Below the pieces are notes generated by a model, which saw only the letters and a list, made by a program, of their open reading frames with translations, had not been told where the DNA came from and made no database searches. This document shows positions 9,169-17,240 of a stretch of DNA of 64,000 bases, piece by piece; position 1 is the stretch's first letter, and every line of letters starts with the position of its first letter. The stretch is from Pseudomonas fildesensis (GTDB taxonomy: Bacteria; Pseudomonadota; Gammaproteobacteria; Pseudomonadales; Pseudomonadaceae). The translations under genes and the position numbers were made by a program. The DNA lies in contig NZ_LFMW01000017.1 of NCBI RefSeq assembly GCF_001050345.1, positions 124,001 to 188,000 of the forward strand. The letters run 5' to 3'.

Positions 9169-9196
9169 CCCTGTGGCGAGCGGGCTTGCCACAGGG
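9169..9196. repeat. REP-type hairpin between yceH and the shikimate dehydrogenase-like gene
   Basis: CCCTGTGGC and GCCACAGGG are inverted around GAGCGGGCTT. The core is the same as other REP copies in this window. Lying between convergent stops, it may also act as a transcription or mRNA-decay barrier. Confidence 0.75.
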
Positions 9197-9209
9197 AATG
9201 TGTATGCCT

Positions 9210-10028
9210 TCAGCTGCGGGCAAACACCACGGCTTTCTCAAACTGCTCCTGCGTCGGCCGCACACCGGTGTAGAGCACAAATTGCTCCAACGCCTGAATC
9301 GCGATCACTTCCAGCCCGGTGATCACACGCTTGCCTTGGGCACGCCCGCGCACGATCAATGGGGTTTCAGCGGGGATCGCCACCACATCGAAGACAGTGT
9401 CAGCCGCATCGATAACATCCGCTTCAAACGACAACGCATCCGCCTCGGCCCCACCGGTCATGCCGATGGGCGTCACATTGATCAGCATCTGCGGGCGCAA
9501 CTCGCCTAGCTCCGCTTGCCATTCATACCCCAGGTTCTGTGCCAACGCCCGGCCTGCCGGTTCATTGCGCGCCACGATCACGCCATTGGCGAAGCCACCA
9601 TCGCGCAACGCACTGGCCACGGCCTTGGCCATGCCGCCGCTGCCACGCAGGGCGAAGGTCGATTCCTTCGGCACCGCATGCTTTTTCAGCAGTTGTTCGA
9701 TGGCGATGTAATCCGTGTTGTAGGCCTTCAGACGGCCGGCGGTATTGACGATGGTGTTCAAGGAGTCGATGGCTTGAACTGAATCGTCGAGTTCTTCCAC
9801 TAAGGCAATGGCGGCTTCCTTGAATGGCATGGAAACCCCGCAACCACGCACCCCCAGCGCCCGGATACCGCCGATCGCGCCGGGCAAATCCTGGCTGCTG
9901 AAGGCTTTATAGTAGAAGTTCAAACCCAGCTGTTCGTACAGATGGTTATGAAAACGCAAGCCAAAATTCCCGGGACGCGCCGACAGTGACATGCACAGTT
10001 GGGTGTCCTTGTTGGGGTGCATCTGCAT
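9210..10028 (-). CDS. Shikimate 5-dehydrogenase-like protein (HI0607 type)
   Basis: A 272-aa NADP-binding protein of the shikimate dehydrogenase family, closest by eye to the SDH-L/HI0607 branch. The shikimate-site region reads KDTQLCMSLSARPGNFGLRFHN and VSMPFKE (catalytic Lys); NTIVNTAGRLKAYNTD carries the catalytic Asp. The nucleotide loop is RGSGGMAKA, followed by ARNEPAGRALA. SDH-L enzymes have weak shikimate activity and an unclear true substrate, so this is probably not the main aroE. The start at 10028 has AAGGAG seven bases upstream; a second ATG two codons in is less well placed. Confidence 0.88.
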   Translation of the reverse strand: MQMHPNKDTQLCMSLSARPGNFGLRFHNHLYEQLGLNFYYKAFSSQDLPGAIGGIRALGVRGCGVSMPFKEAAIALVEELDDSVQAIDSLNTIVNTAGRLKAYNTDYIAIEQLLKKHAVPKESTFALRGSGGMAKAVASALRDGGFANGVIVARNEPAGRALAQNLGYEWQAELGELRPQMLINVTPIGMTGGAEADALSFEADVIDAADTVFDVVAIPAETPLIVRGRAQGKRVITGLEVIAIQALEQFVLYTGVRPTQEQFEKAVVFARS

Positions 10029-10190
10029 GGGTAACTCCTTGAAGTAAGCAAATCGATACAGACCTTACACAACCTTTACCTAGCGGCTGTGCTGTTTTTC
10101 AGAAATACGTTGTCTTAAAAGTATCCCCGCGACATTACTTGAGTCTATTGATTGCAGACCACAAGCGCAGGGGCTAACCGAGGAATGACC

Positions 10191-10541
10191 ATGATTCGTA
10201 AAATCCCCAAGATCGCCTTGCTGATCGGTGCACTCGCTATGGCAGGCCAAGCCTCCGCCCACGGTGGTGGATGGGGTGGCCCGGCCGTCTTGGGTGCGAT
10301 AGTAGGCGCAGCCGTCGTGGGCTCTGTGGTTGCCAGCCAGCCGCGCGAGGTCTATGTGCAGCAGCCGGTGTATGTGCAACCGCAGCCGGTCTACGCCGCG
10401 CCACCACCGGTCTACTACGCACCGCCACCACCGGTGTATGTGCAACAACAGGTCTATTACCGCCCGGCGCCGGTCTATTACGGGCCGCCACGTGGCTACT
10501 ACGGTCCTCCCCACGGTGGCTACTACGGCCGCGGCTGGTAA
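10191..10541 (+). CDS. Secreted Pro/Tyr/Val-rich repeat protein
   Basis: A 116-aa exported protein. The N-terminus is a clear Sec signal (MIRKIPK, hydrophobic core, AGQASAHG). A glycine/valine zipper segment follows, GAIVGAAVVGSVVAS. The last two thirds are a low-complexity array of PVY, PVYV and PPPVYY units ending in GYYGPP/GGYYG. Tyr-Pro-Gly content suggests a disordered surface or periplasmic protein. I chose ATG 10191 because GAGGA sits six bases before it; ATG 10185 is too close to that site. Similar short 'PXPVY' proteins are common in pseudomonads, without known function. A terminator follows. Confidence 0.82.
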   Translation: MIRKIPKIALLIGALAMAGQASAHGGGWGGPAVLGAIVGAAVVGSVVASQPREVYVQQPVYVQPQPVYAAPPPVYYAPPPPVYVQQQVYYRPAPVYYGPPRGYYGPPHGGYYGRGW

Positions 10542-10563
10542 CCTTGAACTGACGCACCTGAAC

Positions 10564-10593
10564 AGGCCTCGCCCACCCGCGGGGCCTTTTTTT
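10564..10593 (+). terminator. Terminator after the PVY-repeat gene
   Basis: An 8-bp stem (AGGCCTCG with CGGGGCCT, one G-U pair) is followed by a run of seven T residues. Confidence 0.85.
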
Positions 10594-10785
10594 GGGCAAC
10601 GATTTATCCGGAAAAGTCCGGATTGATCGCGCCAAGGTCGCTATGAGGACAGTGACCTGGCGGCAATCCCACATCATTGAGGTCGAAAGTCTACTTGCCC
10701 GATATGGGCTCGCGCTGTCATGTTTATGTCACGACACACTCACACACTCATCCTGTCCACCCAATAACAACACGGACGACTGACC

Positions 10786-10980
10786 ATGCCCACGCAAAAC
10801 CCGCACCGCACCGCCGGACTCTGTACGTCCAGCAAGGTCTATAGCGCCTTGACCGAACTCAAGCACCTCGAAGGCCACCGCAGCGCAAAATTCCTAGCGT
10901 TACTGGCGGAGAGCCTGGTGCAAAAGGGCCTGCTCAGCGAGCAGGAAGTGGTGAAAATGCTCGACCAGGTGGTGGATTGA
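10786..10980 (+). CDS. Small hypothetical protein (64 aa)
   Basis: A 64-aa soluble protein with an amphipathic helical pattern: a KVYSALTELKHLEGHRSAKFLALLAESLVQKG region and then LLSEQEVVKMLDQVVD. No known motif was recognised. The ribosome site is weak (ACGGACGAC). It lies in a run of three small genes between two terminators. Codon composition matches the neighbours, and the C-terminal half looks like a compact helical fold. Probably real, function unknown. Confidence 0.6.
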   Translation: MPTQNPHRTAGLCTSSKVYSALTELKHLEGHRSAKFLALLAESLVQKGLLSEQEVVKMLDQVVD

Positions 10981-11071
10981 CACCTGGCGTTGATGTCGAC
11001 TATCGAGCCAGGTGATTTTTCCTCGACGCTCACGCCCCGTAAGGTGACCTCCATAGCAACCGGAGGTATTT

Positions 11072-11254
11072 ATGCCCACTATTCAGATCATGTCCGTCAT
11101 CGGCAGCGCCGTTCCCGCCCCCTTGCGCAAACTTGGACTGCTCGCATGCTGGTACCTGGTACGCGATGGCGAGCCTATCAGCGGCCCGCTCACCTCGTTG
11201 TCCGCGGCTGAAAAACAGCTGCAACAAACATCCTGCTTCAGTCTCCACGCCTGA
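11072..11254 (+). CDS. Small hypothetical protein (60 aa)
   Basis: A 60-aa protein with a strong GGAGGT ribosome site seven bases before the ATG, the best in this part of the window. The central region LACWYLVRDGEPISGPLTSLSAAEKQLQ looks like a small beta-sheet domain in which a displayed value is 'overridden' by a following helix, as in short GYF-like proteins. The function is not known. It converges with the AI-2E family gene, whose stop is three bases away. Confidence 0.65.
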   Translation: MPTIQIMSVIGSAVPAPLRKLGLLACWYLVRDGEPISGPLTSLSAAEKQLQQTSCFSLHA

Positions 11255-11257
11255 GCC

Positions 11258-12325
11258 CTACGGCAACGGCAACTTGACCCGTGGCTTGCTTTCGACAAAC
11301 AACGCCCAGCTGGACATGAACAATGCCGCCACCAGCGGCCCGATCACAAACCCGTTCAGGCCGAAGACCGACAGCCCGCCCAAAGTCGAGATCAGAATCA
11401 GGTAGTCCGGCATCTTGGTGTCCTTGCCTACCAGGATTGGGCGCAGCACGTTGTCCACCAGGCCGATCACGAAGACGCCGAACAAGCCCAGTACCACGCC
11501 TTGCCAGATCGCCCCGCTCATCAGGAAATACGCCGCCACCGGGCCCCACACAATCCCCGCACCCACCGCCGGCAGCAGCGACAGAAACGCCATCAGTACC
11601 GCCCAGAGCAGCGCACTGGGAATATCCAGAAACCAAAAGATCAAACCACCCAGCGCCCCTTGGGTCACGGCCACCAGCACATTGCCCTTGACCGTGGCAC
11701 GCACCACCCGATTGAACTTGAGTTGCAGGCGACGCTTTTGCGGCTCGGCCAACGGCACCGCCGTACGCACCTTGCGCACCAACTCCGGGCCGTCGCGCAG
11801 TAGGAAAAACAGCAAATACAGCATGATGAAAAAGCTCACCAGGAAATCAAACGTGCCCTGGCCGAAGCTGAACGCCTGCGTGGCGAAAAACTGACTGCCC
11901 TGCATCGCACTCTTGACGATCTTCTCGCGCAGGCCTTCCAGGTTGCCCATGCCGAAGCGGTCGAGCAGGTGCTGGAAGTACGGCGGCAGGAAGTTCTTGA
12001 ACTGCTCGATATAGCCGGCTACGTCCAACTTGCCGCTTTCGATGTTTTTATAAAGCGTGGCACCCTCTTGCACCAGCAAGGCGCTGGTGATGATCACCGG
12101 CAGAATCGCGATCACCAGGCAGACCATCAGGGTGCCCAGCGAGGTCAGGTTGCGGTTCCAGCCAAATTTCGCCTGCAGGCGCCGCTGCATCGGGGCAAAG
12201 ATGATGCCCAGAATGACCGCCCAGAACACCGCGCCATAAAACGGCAGCAATATCCAGATAAAGGCAATGGTCACCAGGACCAGCAGTAACAGCAGAGTTT
12301 TGAATTGCAGGTTGGTTTGATTCAT
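11258..12325 (-). CDS. AI-2E family transporter (PerM/YdiK-like)
   Basis: A 355-aa inner-membrane protein of the AI-2E exporter-like family (PF01594). About eight hydrophobic segments are visible, with the family pattern FFIMLYLLFFLLRDGPEL in the middle, then GALGGLIFWFLDIPSALLWAVLMAFLSLLPAVGAGIVWGP and DNVLRPILVGKDTKMPDYLILISTLGGLSVFGLNGFVIGPLVAALF. The amphipathic region before residue 150 is a likely cytosolic/periplasmic domain. Family members include a Na+/H+ antiporter and TqsA; the substrate here is not predictable. The start ATG 12325 is the first Met before the first helix. Confidence 0.9.
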   Translation of the reverse strand: MNQTNLQFKTLLLLLVLVTIAFIWILLPFYGAVFWAVILGIIFAPMQRRLQAKFGWNRNLTSLGTLMVCLVIAILPVIITSALLVQEGATLYKNIESGKLDVAGYIEQFKNFLPPYFQHLLDRFGMGNLEGLREKIVKSAMQGSQFFATQAFSFGQGTFDFLVSFFIMLYLLFFLLRDGPELVRKVRTAVPLAEPQKRRLQLKFNRVVRATVKGNVLVAVTQGALGGLIFWFLDIPSALLWAVLMAFLSLLPAVGAGIVWGPVAAYFLMSGAIWQGVVLGLFGVFVIGLVDNVLRPILVGKDTKMPDYLILISTLGGLSVFGLNGFVIGPLVAALFMSSWALFVESKPRVKLPLP

Positions 12326-12486
12326 GTTCGATCCATGTCAAAAAAGCCGGGCGCGCGTTTGCGTCCAGGTGCTTAGTCCGCCGAAAATCCTGGGAGTGCC
12401 ATCTGTGTTGCCGTAAGCGTAGACCTGGATCAATAAAGCCTCGCGGACCTTCGGCTACGCTCGCGGCCTTTTGCGGCCCGATACTC

Positions 12487-13806
12487 ATGCCTCTCATCCT
12501 TGCCCCCGAACTGCTCGCCCCCGCCGGCACCCTGAAAAACATGCGCTACGCCTTCGCCTACGGCGCCGATGCGGTGTATGCCGGCCAGCCGCGCTACAGC
12601 CTGCGCGTGCGCAACAACGAATTCGACCACGCCAACCTGGCCCTCGGCATTCAGGAAGCCCACGCGCTGGGCAAGCGTTTTTACGTGGTGGTGAACATCG
12701 CGCCGCACAACGCCAAGCTGAAGACCTTCCTCAAGGACCTGGCCCCGGTGATCGCCATGGGCCCGGATGCGCTGATCATGTCCGACCCCGGGTTGATCAT
12801 GCTGGTGCGGCGGCACTTCCCGCAGATGCCAATCCACTTGTCAGTGCAGGCCAATACGGTGAACTGGGCCAGCGTGGAGTTCTGGCAGCAGCAAGGCATC
12901 TGCCGTGTGATTCTGTCGCGGGAACTGTCACTGGAGGAGATCGACGAAATCCGCCAGCAGGTGCCGGCCATGGAACTCGAAGTGTTTGTGCACGGCGCCT
13001 TGTGCATGGCCTACTCCGGGCGCTGCTTGCTTTCGGGGTACATGAACAAGCGCGACGCCAACCAGGGTTCCTGTACCAACGCCTGCCGCTGGAAATACCA
13101 GGCCACACCGGCAGTGGAAAACGCTACCGGCGATATCGTCCAGGAATATCAGCCGGAGCCAACGCTGGGCATCGGCGCGCCGACCGATCAGGTGTTCCTG
13201 TTGCAGGAGGCCAATCGCCCCGACGAGCAGATGCCCGCCTTCGAGGATGAGCACGGTACCTACATCATGAACGCCAAGGACCTACGGGCGGTGCAGCATG
13301 TGGAGCGCCTGGCCCGGATGGGCGTGCATTCGCTGAAAATCGAAGGCCGCACAAAATCCCACTTCTACTGCGCGCGCACCACCCAGGTGTATCGCCAGGC
13401 GATTGATGATGCGGTGGCCGGTCGCGCCTTCGACCGCAACCTGATGACCGACCTGGAATCCCTGGCCCAGCGCGGTTACACCGAGGGTTTCCTGCGCCGC
13501 CACGTGCACGATGAATACCAGAATTACCAGAACGGCAGCTCGGTATCGGAGCGTCAGCAGTTTGTCGGGGAGTTGACCGGCGAGCGTCGGGGCGAGTTGG
13601 CCGAGGTCAAGGTGAAGAATCGTTTTGCCGTGGGCAATCACCTGGAATTGATGACGCCCGCCGGCAACTTTCACTTTGACCTGGCCACCTTGCACAACGC
13701 CAAGGGCGAAGCCATCAAAGTGGCGCCAGGCGACGGGCACACAGTGTATGTGCCCCTGCCGGCCGAGATGGACCTGCGCTTCGGCCTGCTGATGCGCGAT
13801 GTCTGA
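12487..13806 (+). CDS. trhP: tRNA U34 hydroxylase TrhP (peptidase U32 family, YegQ)
   Basis: A 439-aa U32-family protein matching YegQ, now known as TrhP, which makes 5-hydroxyuridine at tRNA position 34 with prephenate and an Fe-S cluster. The start PELLAPAGTLKNMRYAFAYGADAVYAG, the U32 signature ELEVFVHGALCMAYSGRCLLSGYMNKRDANQGSCTNACRW with its conserved cysteines, and the C-terminal domain (SVSERQQFVGELTG) are diagnostic. Length is normal. It is monocistronic and convergent with a chemoreceptor gene. Confidence 0.93.
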   Translation: MPLILAPELLAPAGTLKNMRYAFAYGADAVYAGQPRYSLRVRNNEFDHANLALGIQEAHALGKRFYVVVNIAPHNAKLKTFLKDLAPVIAMGPDALIMSDPGLIMLVRRHFPQMPIHLSVQANTVNWASVEFWQQQGICRVILSRELSLEEIDEIRQQVPAMELEVFVHGALCMAYSGRCLLSGYMNKRDANQGSCTNACRWKYQATPAVENATGDIVQEYQPEPTLGIGAPTDQVFLLQEANRPDEQMPAFEDEHGTYIMNAKDLRAVQHVERLARMGVHSLKIEGRTKSHFYCARTTQVYRQAIDDAVAGRAFDRNLMTDLESLAQRGYTEGFLRRHVHDEYQNYQNGSSVSERQQFVGELTGERRGELAEVKVKNRFAVGNHLELMTPAGNFHFDLATLHNAKGEAIKVAPGDGHTVYVPLPAEMDLRFGLLMRDV

Positions 13807-13811
13807 AAGCG

Positions 13812-15491
13812 CTAGATCTTGAACTGACCGACCAATTGCCCCAACCGCTGGCCCAGGTCCGCCAGGCTGCGGGAGGTCTGGGCGCCCAGTTGGGTTTCAT
13901 CGGCCACGCTGTCAACCGCCACGGCAATCTGGTGCACGCTGCGGTTGATCTCTTCGGCCACCGCGGTCTGCTCTTCGGCGGCGCTGGCAATTTGCGCGTT
14001 CATCGAGTTGATGGTGCCGATCAGTTGCGCCATGGTGTCCAGCGACGCGCCGGCCTGGTTGGCCTGGGCCGAGGTTCCTTCGCCGGCATCGCTGGAACGG
14101 CGCATGGCGTCGACGGCGGCTTCGGTGCCTTTTTGCAGGCGGTCAATCATGCCCTGGATTTCCTGTGTGCTGCTCTGGGTGCGGCTGGCCAGGGCGCGCA
14201 CTTCATCGGCAACCACGGCAAACCCACGCCCGGCCTCCCCCGCCCGCGCGGCTTCGATCGCGGCGTTGAGGGCCAGCAAGTTGGTCTGTTCGGCGATCGA
14301 GCGGATCACGCTCAACACACTGACAATCGACGACACATCCTGCTGCAGGCTGTCGAGGGACACGCCGCTGCTGCGGATATCGTTCACCAGCGCATGTATC
14401 TGCGCGATGCTGCCGTCGACCACGCGTTTGGCGGACTGGCCTTCCACGTCAGTTTGCTGGGCGGCGACCGAGGCACCTTGAGCACTACGCGCAACTTCTT
14501 GCGCAGCAGACGACATCTGGTTGATCGCGGTGGCCACCTGGTCAGTCTCGTGGCGCTGGCGTTCCATGGCCTGTTCCGAACGCTGGGCCTGGTCGGACAC
14601 CTGGCTCACCAGCCCGGTGAGTTGCGAGGTCATTTCGGTGATCTGGCGTACCAGGCCGTGGATCTTGTCGACAAAACGGTTGAACGCGCCAGCAAGATCG
14701 CCCAGTTCGTCGTGACTGGTGATGGCCAGGCGGCGGGTCAAATCGCCTTCACCGGCGGCGATGTCATCCAGGTTGGCTTTCATCAGGTGCAACGGGCGCA
14801 GGATGGTATTGGCCAGCAGCATACCCACGGCCGCGATCACCAGCAGCACCACCACGGCCACGCCGAGAATGCTCAGCAGCACACCTTCCATGCGTTTCTC
14901 GACCTTGGCCTCGACTACTGCCACCTGGGCTTCGATGCCATCCAGGTTTACGGAGGTGCCGATGACCATGTCCCACTTGGACAGGTACTCGGTGTAGCCG
15001 AGCTTGGGCACCAGTTCGGTCTGGCCGGGCTGGGTCGAGCTGTATTGCAGGTAGTGGGTGCCGTCCTTGCCGACCTTGACCAGGTCGCGGTTGACGTAGA
15101 CACCGTTGGGGTCGCGGTTGTCCTTGAAACTCTTGCCGACGCCGTCCGAGCTGTTGCCCTTGAACAGGCGAATGGTCTCGGAGTCGTAGCCGAAGAAGTA
15201 ACCGTCCTTGCCGTAGCTGGTATTGGACAGCAGCTTGACCACCTGAGCCCGCGCGGCGATGTCGCCGGGGGCGGCTGCATCGTAGAGCGGCTTGATGGTG
15301 CTCATGGCCACTTCCACATAACTTTGCAGGGTCGTCTTGGCGTTGTTGAGCAAACGCTGGCGGGTTTCATCCACCTCGTTGCGCGCTTGCCCCTGGAGAA
15401 TCCACACGGTGGTCAGGCTGATCACCAAGGCAAACAGCAGCACCGGCACTACGGCGAGGGACAGGACTTTGGCCTTTAAACTCAGACGCAT
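13812..15491 (-). CDS. ctpM: Methyl-accepting chemotaxis protein, sCache ligand domain (CtpM/PA2652-like)
   Basis: A 559-aa chemoreceptor. A first TM segment (residues 10-31) is followed by a single-Cache periplasmic domain (about 35-190, with YGKDGYFFGYDSETIRLFKGN and GTHYLQYSS), a second TM (about 206-229), a HAMP domain and a methyl-accepting signalling domain. The latter has the hairpin tip core EQTNLLALNAAIEAARAGEAGRGFAVVADEVRALA. There is no C-terminal CheR/CheB pentapeptide. By gene order with the antiporter-family gene and the TlpQ-like gene, it corresponds to P. aeruginosa PA2652 (CtpM, a malate receptor); this rests on memory of that locus. The ligand is thus likely a small carboxylate. 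Confidence 0.88.
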   Translation of the reverse strand: MRLSLKAKVLSLAVVPVLLFALVISLTTVWILQGQARNEVDETRQRLLNNAKTTLQSYVEVAMSTIKPLYDAAAPGDIAARAQVVKLLSNTSYGKDGYFFGYDSETIRLFKGNSSDGVGKSFKDNRDPNGVYVNRDLVKVGKDGTHYLQYSSTQPGQTELVPKLGYTEYLSKWDMVIGTSVNLDGIEAQVAVVEAKVEKRMEGVLLSILGVAVVVLLVIAAVGMLLANTILRPLHLMKANLDDIAAGEGDLTRRLAITSHDELGDLAGAFNRFVDKIHGLVRQITEMTSQLTGLVSQVSDQAQRSEQAMERQRHETDQVATAINQMSSAAQEVARSAQGASVAAQQTDVEGQSAKRVVDGSIAQIHALVNDIRSSGVSLDSLQQDVSSIVSVLSVIRSIAEQTNLLALNAAIEAARAGEAGRGFAVVADEVRALASRTQSSTQEIQGMIDRLQKGTEAAVDAMRRSSDAGEGTSAQANQAGASLDTMAQLIGTINSMNAQIASAAEEQTAVAEEINRSVHQIAVAVDSVADETQLGAQTSRSLADLGQRLGQLVGQFKI

Positions 15492-15588
15492 GGCTTTTCT
15501 CTCTTGTTAGGCGACTTGAGAGGTTAGCGGCCAATTGCCCGAATTCTGTAGGACAAAAGCTATTTGTGGTGACTGGGCTTGTTGTGGG

Positions 15589-16911
15589 TTACAGCGTCAT
15601 GGCGGCAATCCAGCCAAACGCCAGCAACGGAATGTTGTAGTGCAGGAACGTCGGCACCACGGTGTCCCAGATATGGTGGTGCTGGCCGTCGATGTTCAGG
15701 CCGGAGGTCGGCCCGAGGGTAGAATCCGACGCGGGCGAGCCGGCATCGCCCAAGGCGCCGGCTGTGCCAACAATGCACACGATGGCCAGCGGGCTGAACC
15801 CCAGTTGCACGCACAACGGCACAAAAATCGCCGCGAGGATCGGCACCGTGGAAAACGACGAGCCGATGCCCATCGTCACCAACAGGCCCACCAGCAACAT
15901 CAGCAACGCCCCTACCCCACGGCTATGGCCGATGAATGCCGCCGAGGTTTCCACCAGCGAGCGCACGTCACCCGTGGCCTTGAGTACTTCGGCAAAACCC
16001 GAAGAGGCGATCATAATGAAGCCGATCATCGCCATCATCTTCATGCCTTCGGTGAACAGGTCGTCCGTTTCACGCCAGCGCACGATGCCCGACACCGAGA
16101 AGATCAGGAACCCGGCCAGGGCGCCGATAATCATCGAGTCCAACCACAGCTGAATGATGAACGCCGAGGCAATCGCCAGGCCGGCCACGAGCAGAGTCAG
16201 CGGGTTGTACTGCACCGCCACCTGCTCGACCCGCTCGATTTTCTCCAGGTCATACACACGCTTTTTGCGGTAGCTGACAAACACCGCCACCAGCAGGCCG
16301 ACCACCATGCCCAGCGCCGGCAGGCCCATGGCGTGGGTGACGTTGACCTGGCTGATGTCGACACCGCTCTTGGCCACGTTGGCCAGCAGGATCTGGTTGA
16401 GGAATATATTGCCGAAGCCCACGGGTAGGAACATGTACGGGGTGATCAGGCCGAAGGTCATCACGCAGGCAATCAGGCGGCGGTCCAGTTGCAGCTTGGT
16501 CAGCACATACAACAGCGGCGGCACCAGCAACGGGATAAACGCGATGTGGATCGGCAGGATGTTCTGCGAGGCAATCGCCACCACCCACAACAGGCCGATC
16601 AGCAGCCATTTGACGTGGCTGCCACCCGTGGCTTCCTGGCGGTCAACCAGCATCAGCGCCTTGTCCGCCAGTGCATGGGCCAGTCCTGACTTGGCAATCG
16701 CCACCGCGAAAGCACCGAGCAGTGCGTAGGACAAGGCCACGGTCGCCCCACCGCCCAACCCACCGTTGAACGCCTTGAGCGTCGCGTCGATGCCCAGGCC
16801 GCCGGTCAAGCCACCCACCAGGGCGCCAACGATGATGGCAATGACTACATGCACGCGGGACAAGCTGAGCACCAGCATGGTGCCGACCGCGGCGATGACT
16901 GCGTTAATCAT
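15589..16911 (-). CDS. Na+/H+ antiporter family carrier (PA2653-like, YuiF type)
   Basis: A 440-aa, about 11-segment carrier of the Na+/H+ antiporter (NhaC-like, PF13726/PF03553) family, similar to the putative histidine permease YuiF. Diagnostic stretches are SQNILPIHIAFIPLLVPPLL, LPVGFGNIFLNQILL, MGIGSSFSTVPILAAIFVPL and GDAGSPASDSTLGPTSGLNIDGQHHHIWDTVVPTFLHYNIPLL. It sits between two chemoreceptor genes, in the same order as P. aeruginosa PA2652-PA2654 (recalled). The partner receptor TlpQ senses histamine and polyamines, so a role in uptake of an imidazole or related compound is a reasonable but untested idea. Confidence 0.85.
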   Translation of the reverse strand: MINAVIAAVGTMLVLSLSRVHVVIAIIVGALVGGLTGGLGIDATLKAFNGGLGGGATVALSYALLGAFAVAIAKSGLAHALADKALMLVDRQEATGGSHVKWLLIGLLWVVAIASQNILPIHIAFIPLLVPPLLYVLTKLQLDRRLIACVMTFGLITPYMFLPVGFGNIFLNQILLANVAKSGVDISQVNVTHAMGLPALGMVVGLLVAVFVSYRKKRVYDLEKIERVEQVAVQYNPLTLLVAGLAIASAFIIQLWLDSMIIGALAGFLIFSVSGIVRWRETDDLFTEGMKMMAMIGFIMIASSGFAEVLKATGDVRSLVETSAAFIGHSRGVGALLMLLVGLLVTMGIGSSFSTVPILAAIFVPLCVQLGFSPLAIVCIVGTAGALGDAGSPASDSTLGPTSGLNIDGQHHHIWDTVVPTFLHYNIPLLAFGWIAAMTL

Positions 16912-17054
16912 GGATACCTCAAGACAGAAACATAAAAAACAGGCATGCCCGCGACCGGGCGGCCATCGGAGACGGCAGCCAGCGTGCAGGCTTTAAGGAG
17001 GTCTTATTAGAGGGCGCGCACTTTGCAGCAGGCAGGCACTCATGTCAAAAAACC

Positions 17055-17148
17055 TGTGGCGAGGGCGCTTGCTCCCGCTCGACAGCGCAGCTGGAGTCGG
17101 CTTTTAGGGCTGCTGCGCACCCCAGCGGGAGCAAGCTCCCTCGCCACA
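17055..17148. repeat. Paired inverted REP element
   Basis: Two copies of the TGTGGCGAGGGmGCTTGCTCCCGCT unit face each other (17055-17078 and 17124-17148), separated by about 45 bases. It fills the 330-base gap between the antiporter-family and tlpQ starts. The rest of the gap is AT-rich promoter sequence upstream of tlpQ, with no other structure seen. Confidence 0.85.
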
Positions 17149-17240
17149 AGAGCAGCTTTAAAATGAACGTTTGAATAAAGAAAAATTTACAGCGGCCGAT
17201 ACAAAGGCTCTCTGTGTTTTAAGGTTAAGGATGCTCCTCG

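Noticed and set aside
13836..15479. 547-codon frame opposite the ctpM-like chemoreceptor
   Set aside because: Antisense shadow; the minus-strand chemoreceptor has all expected domains.
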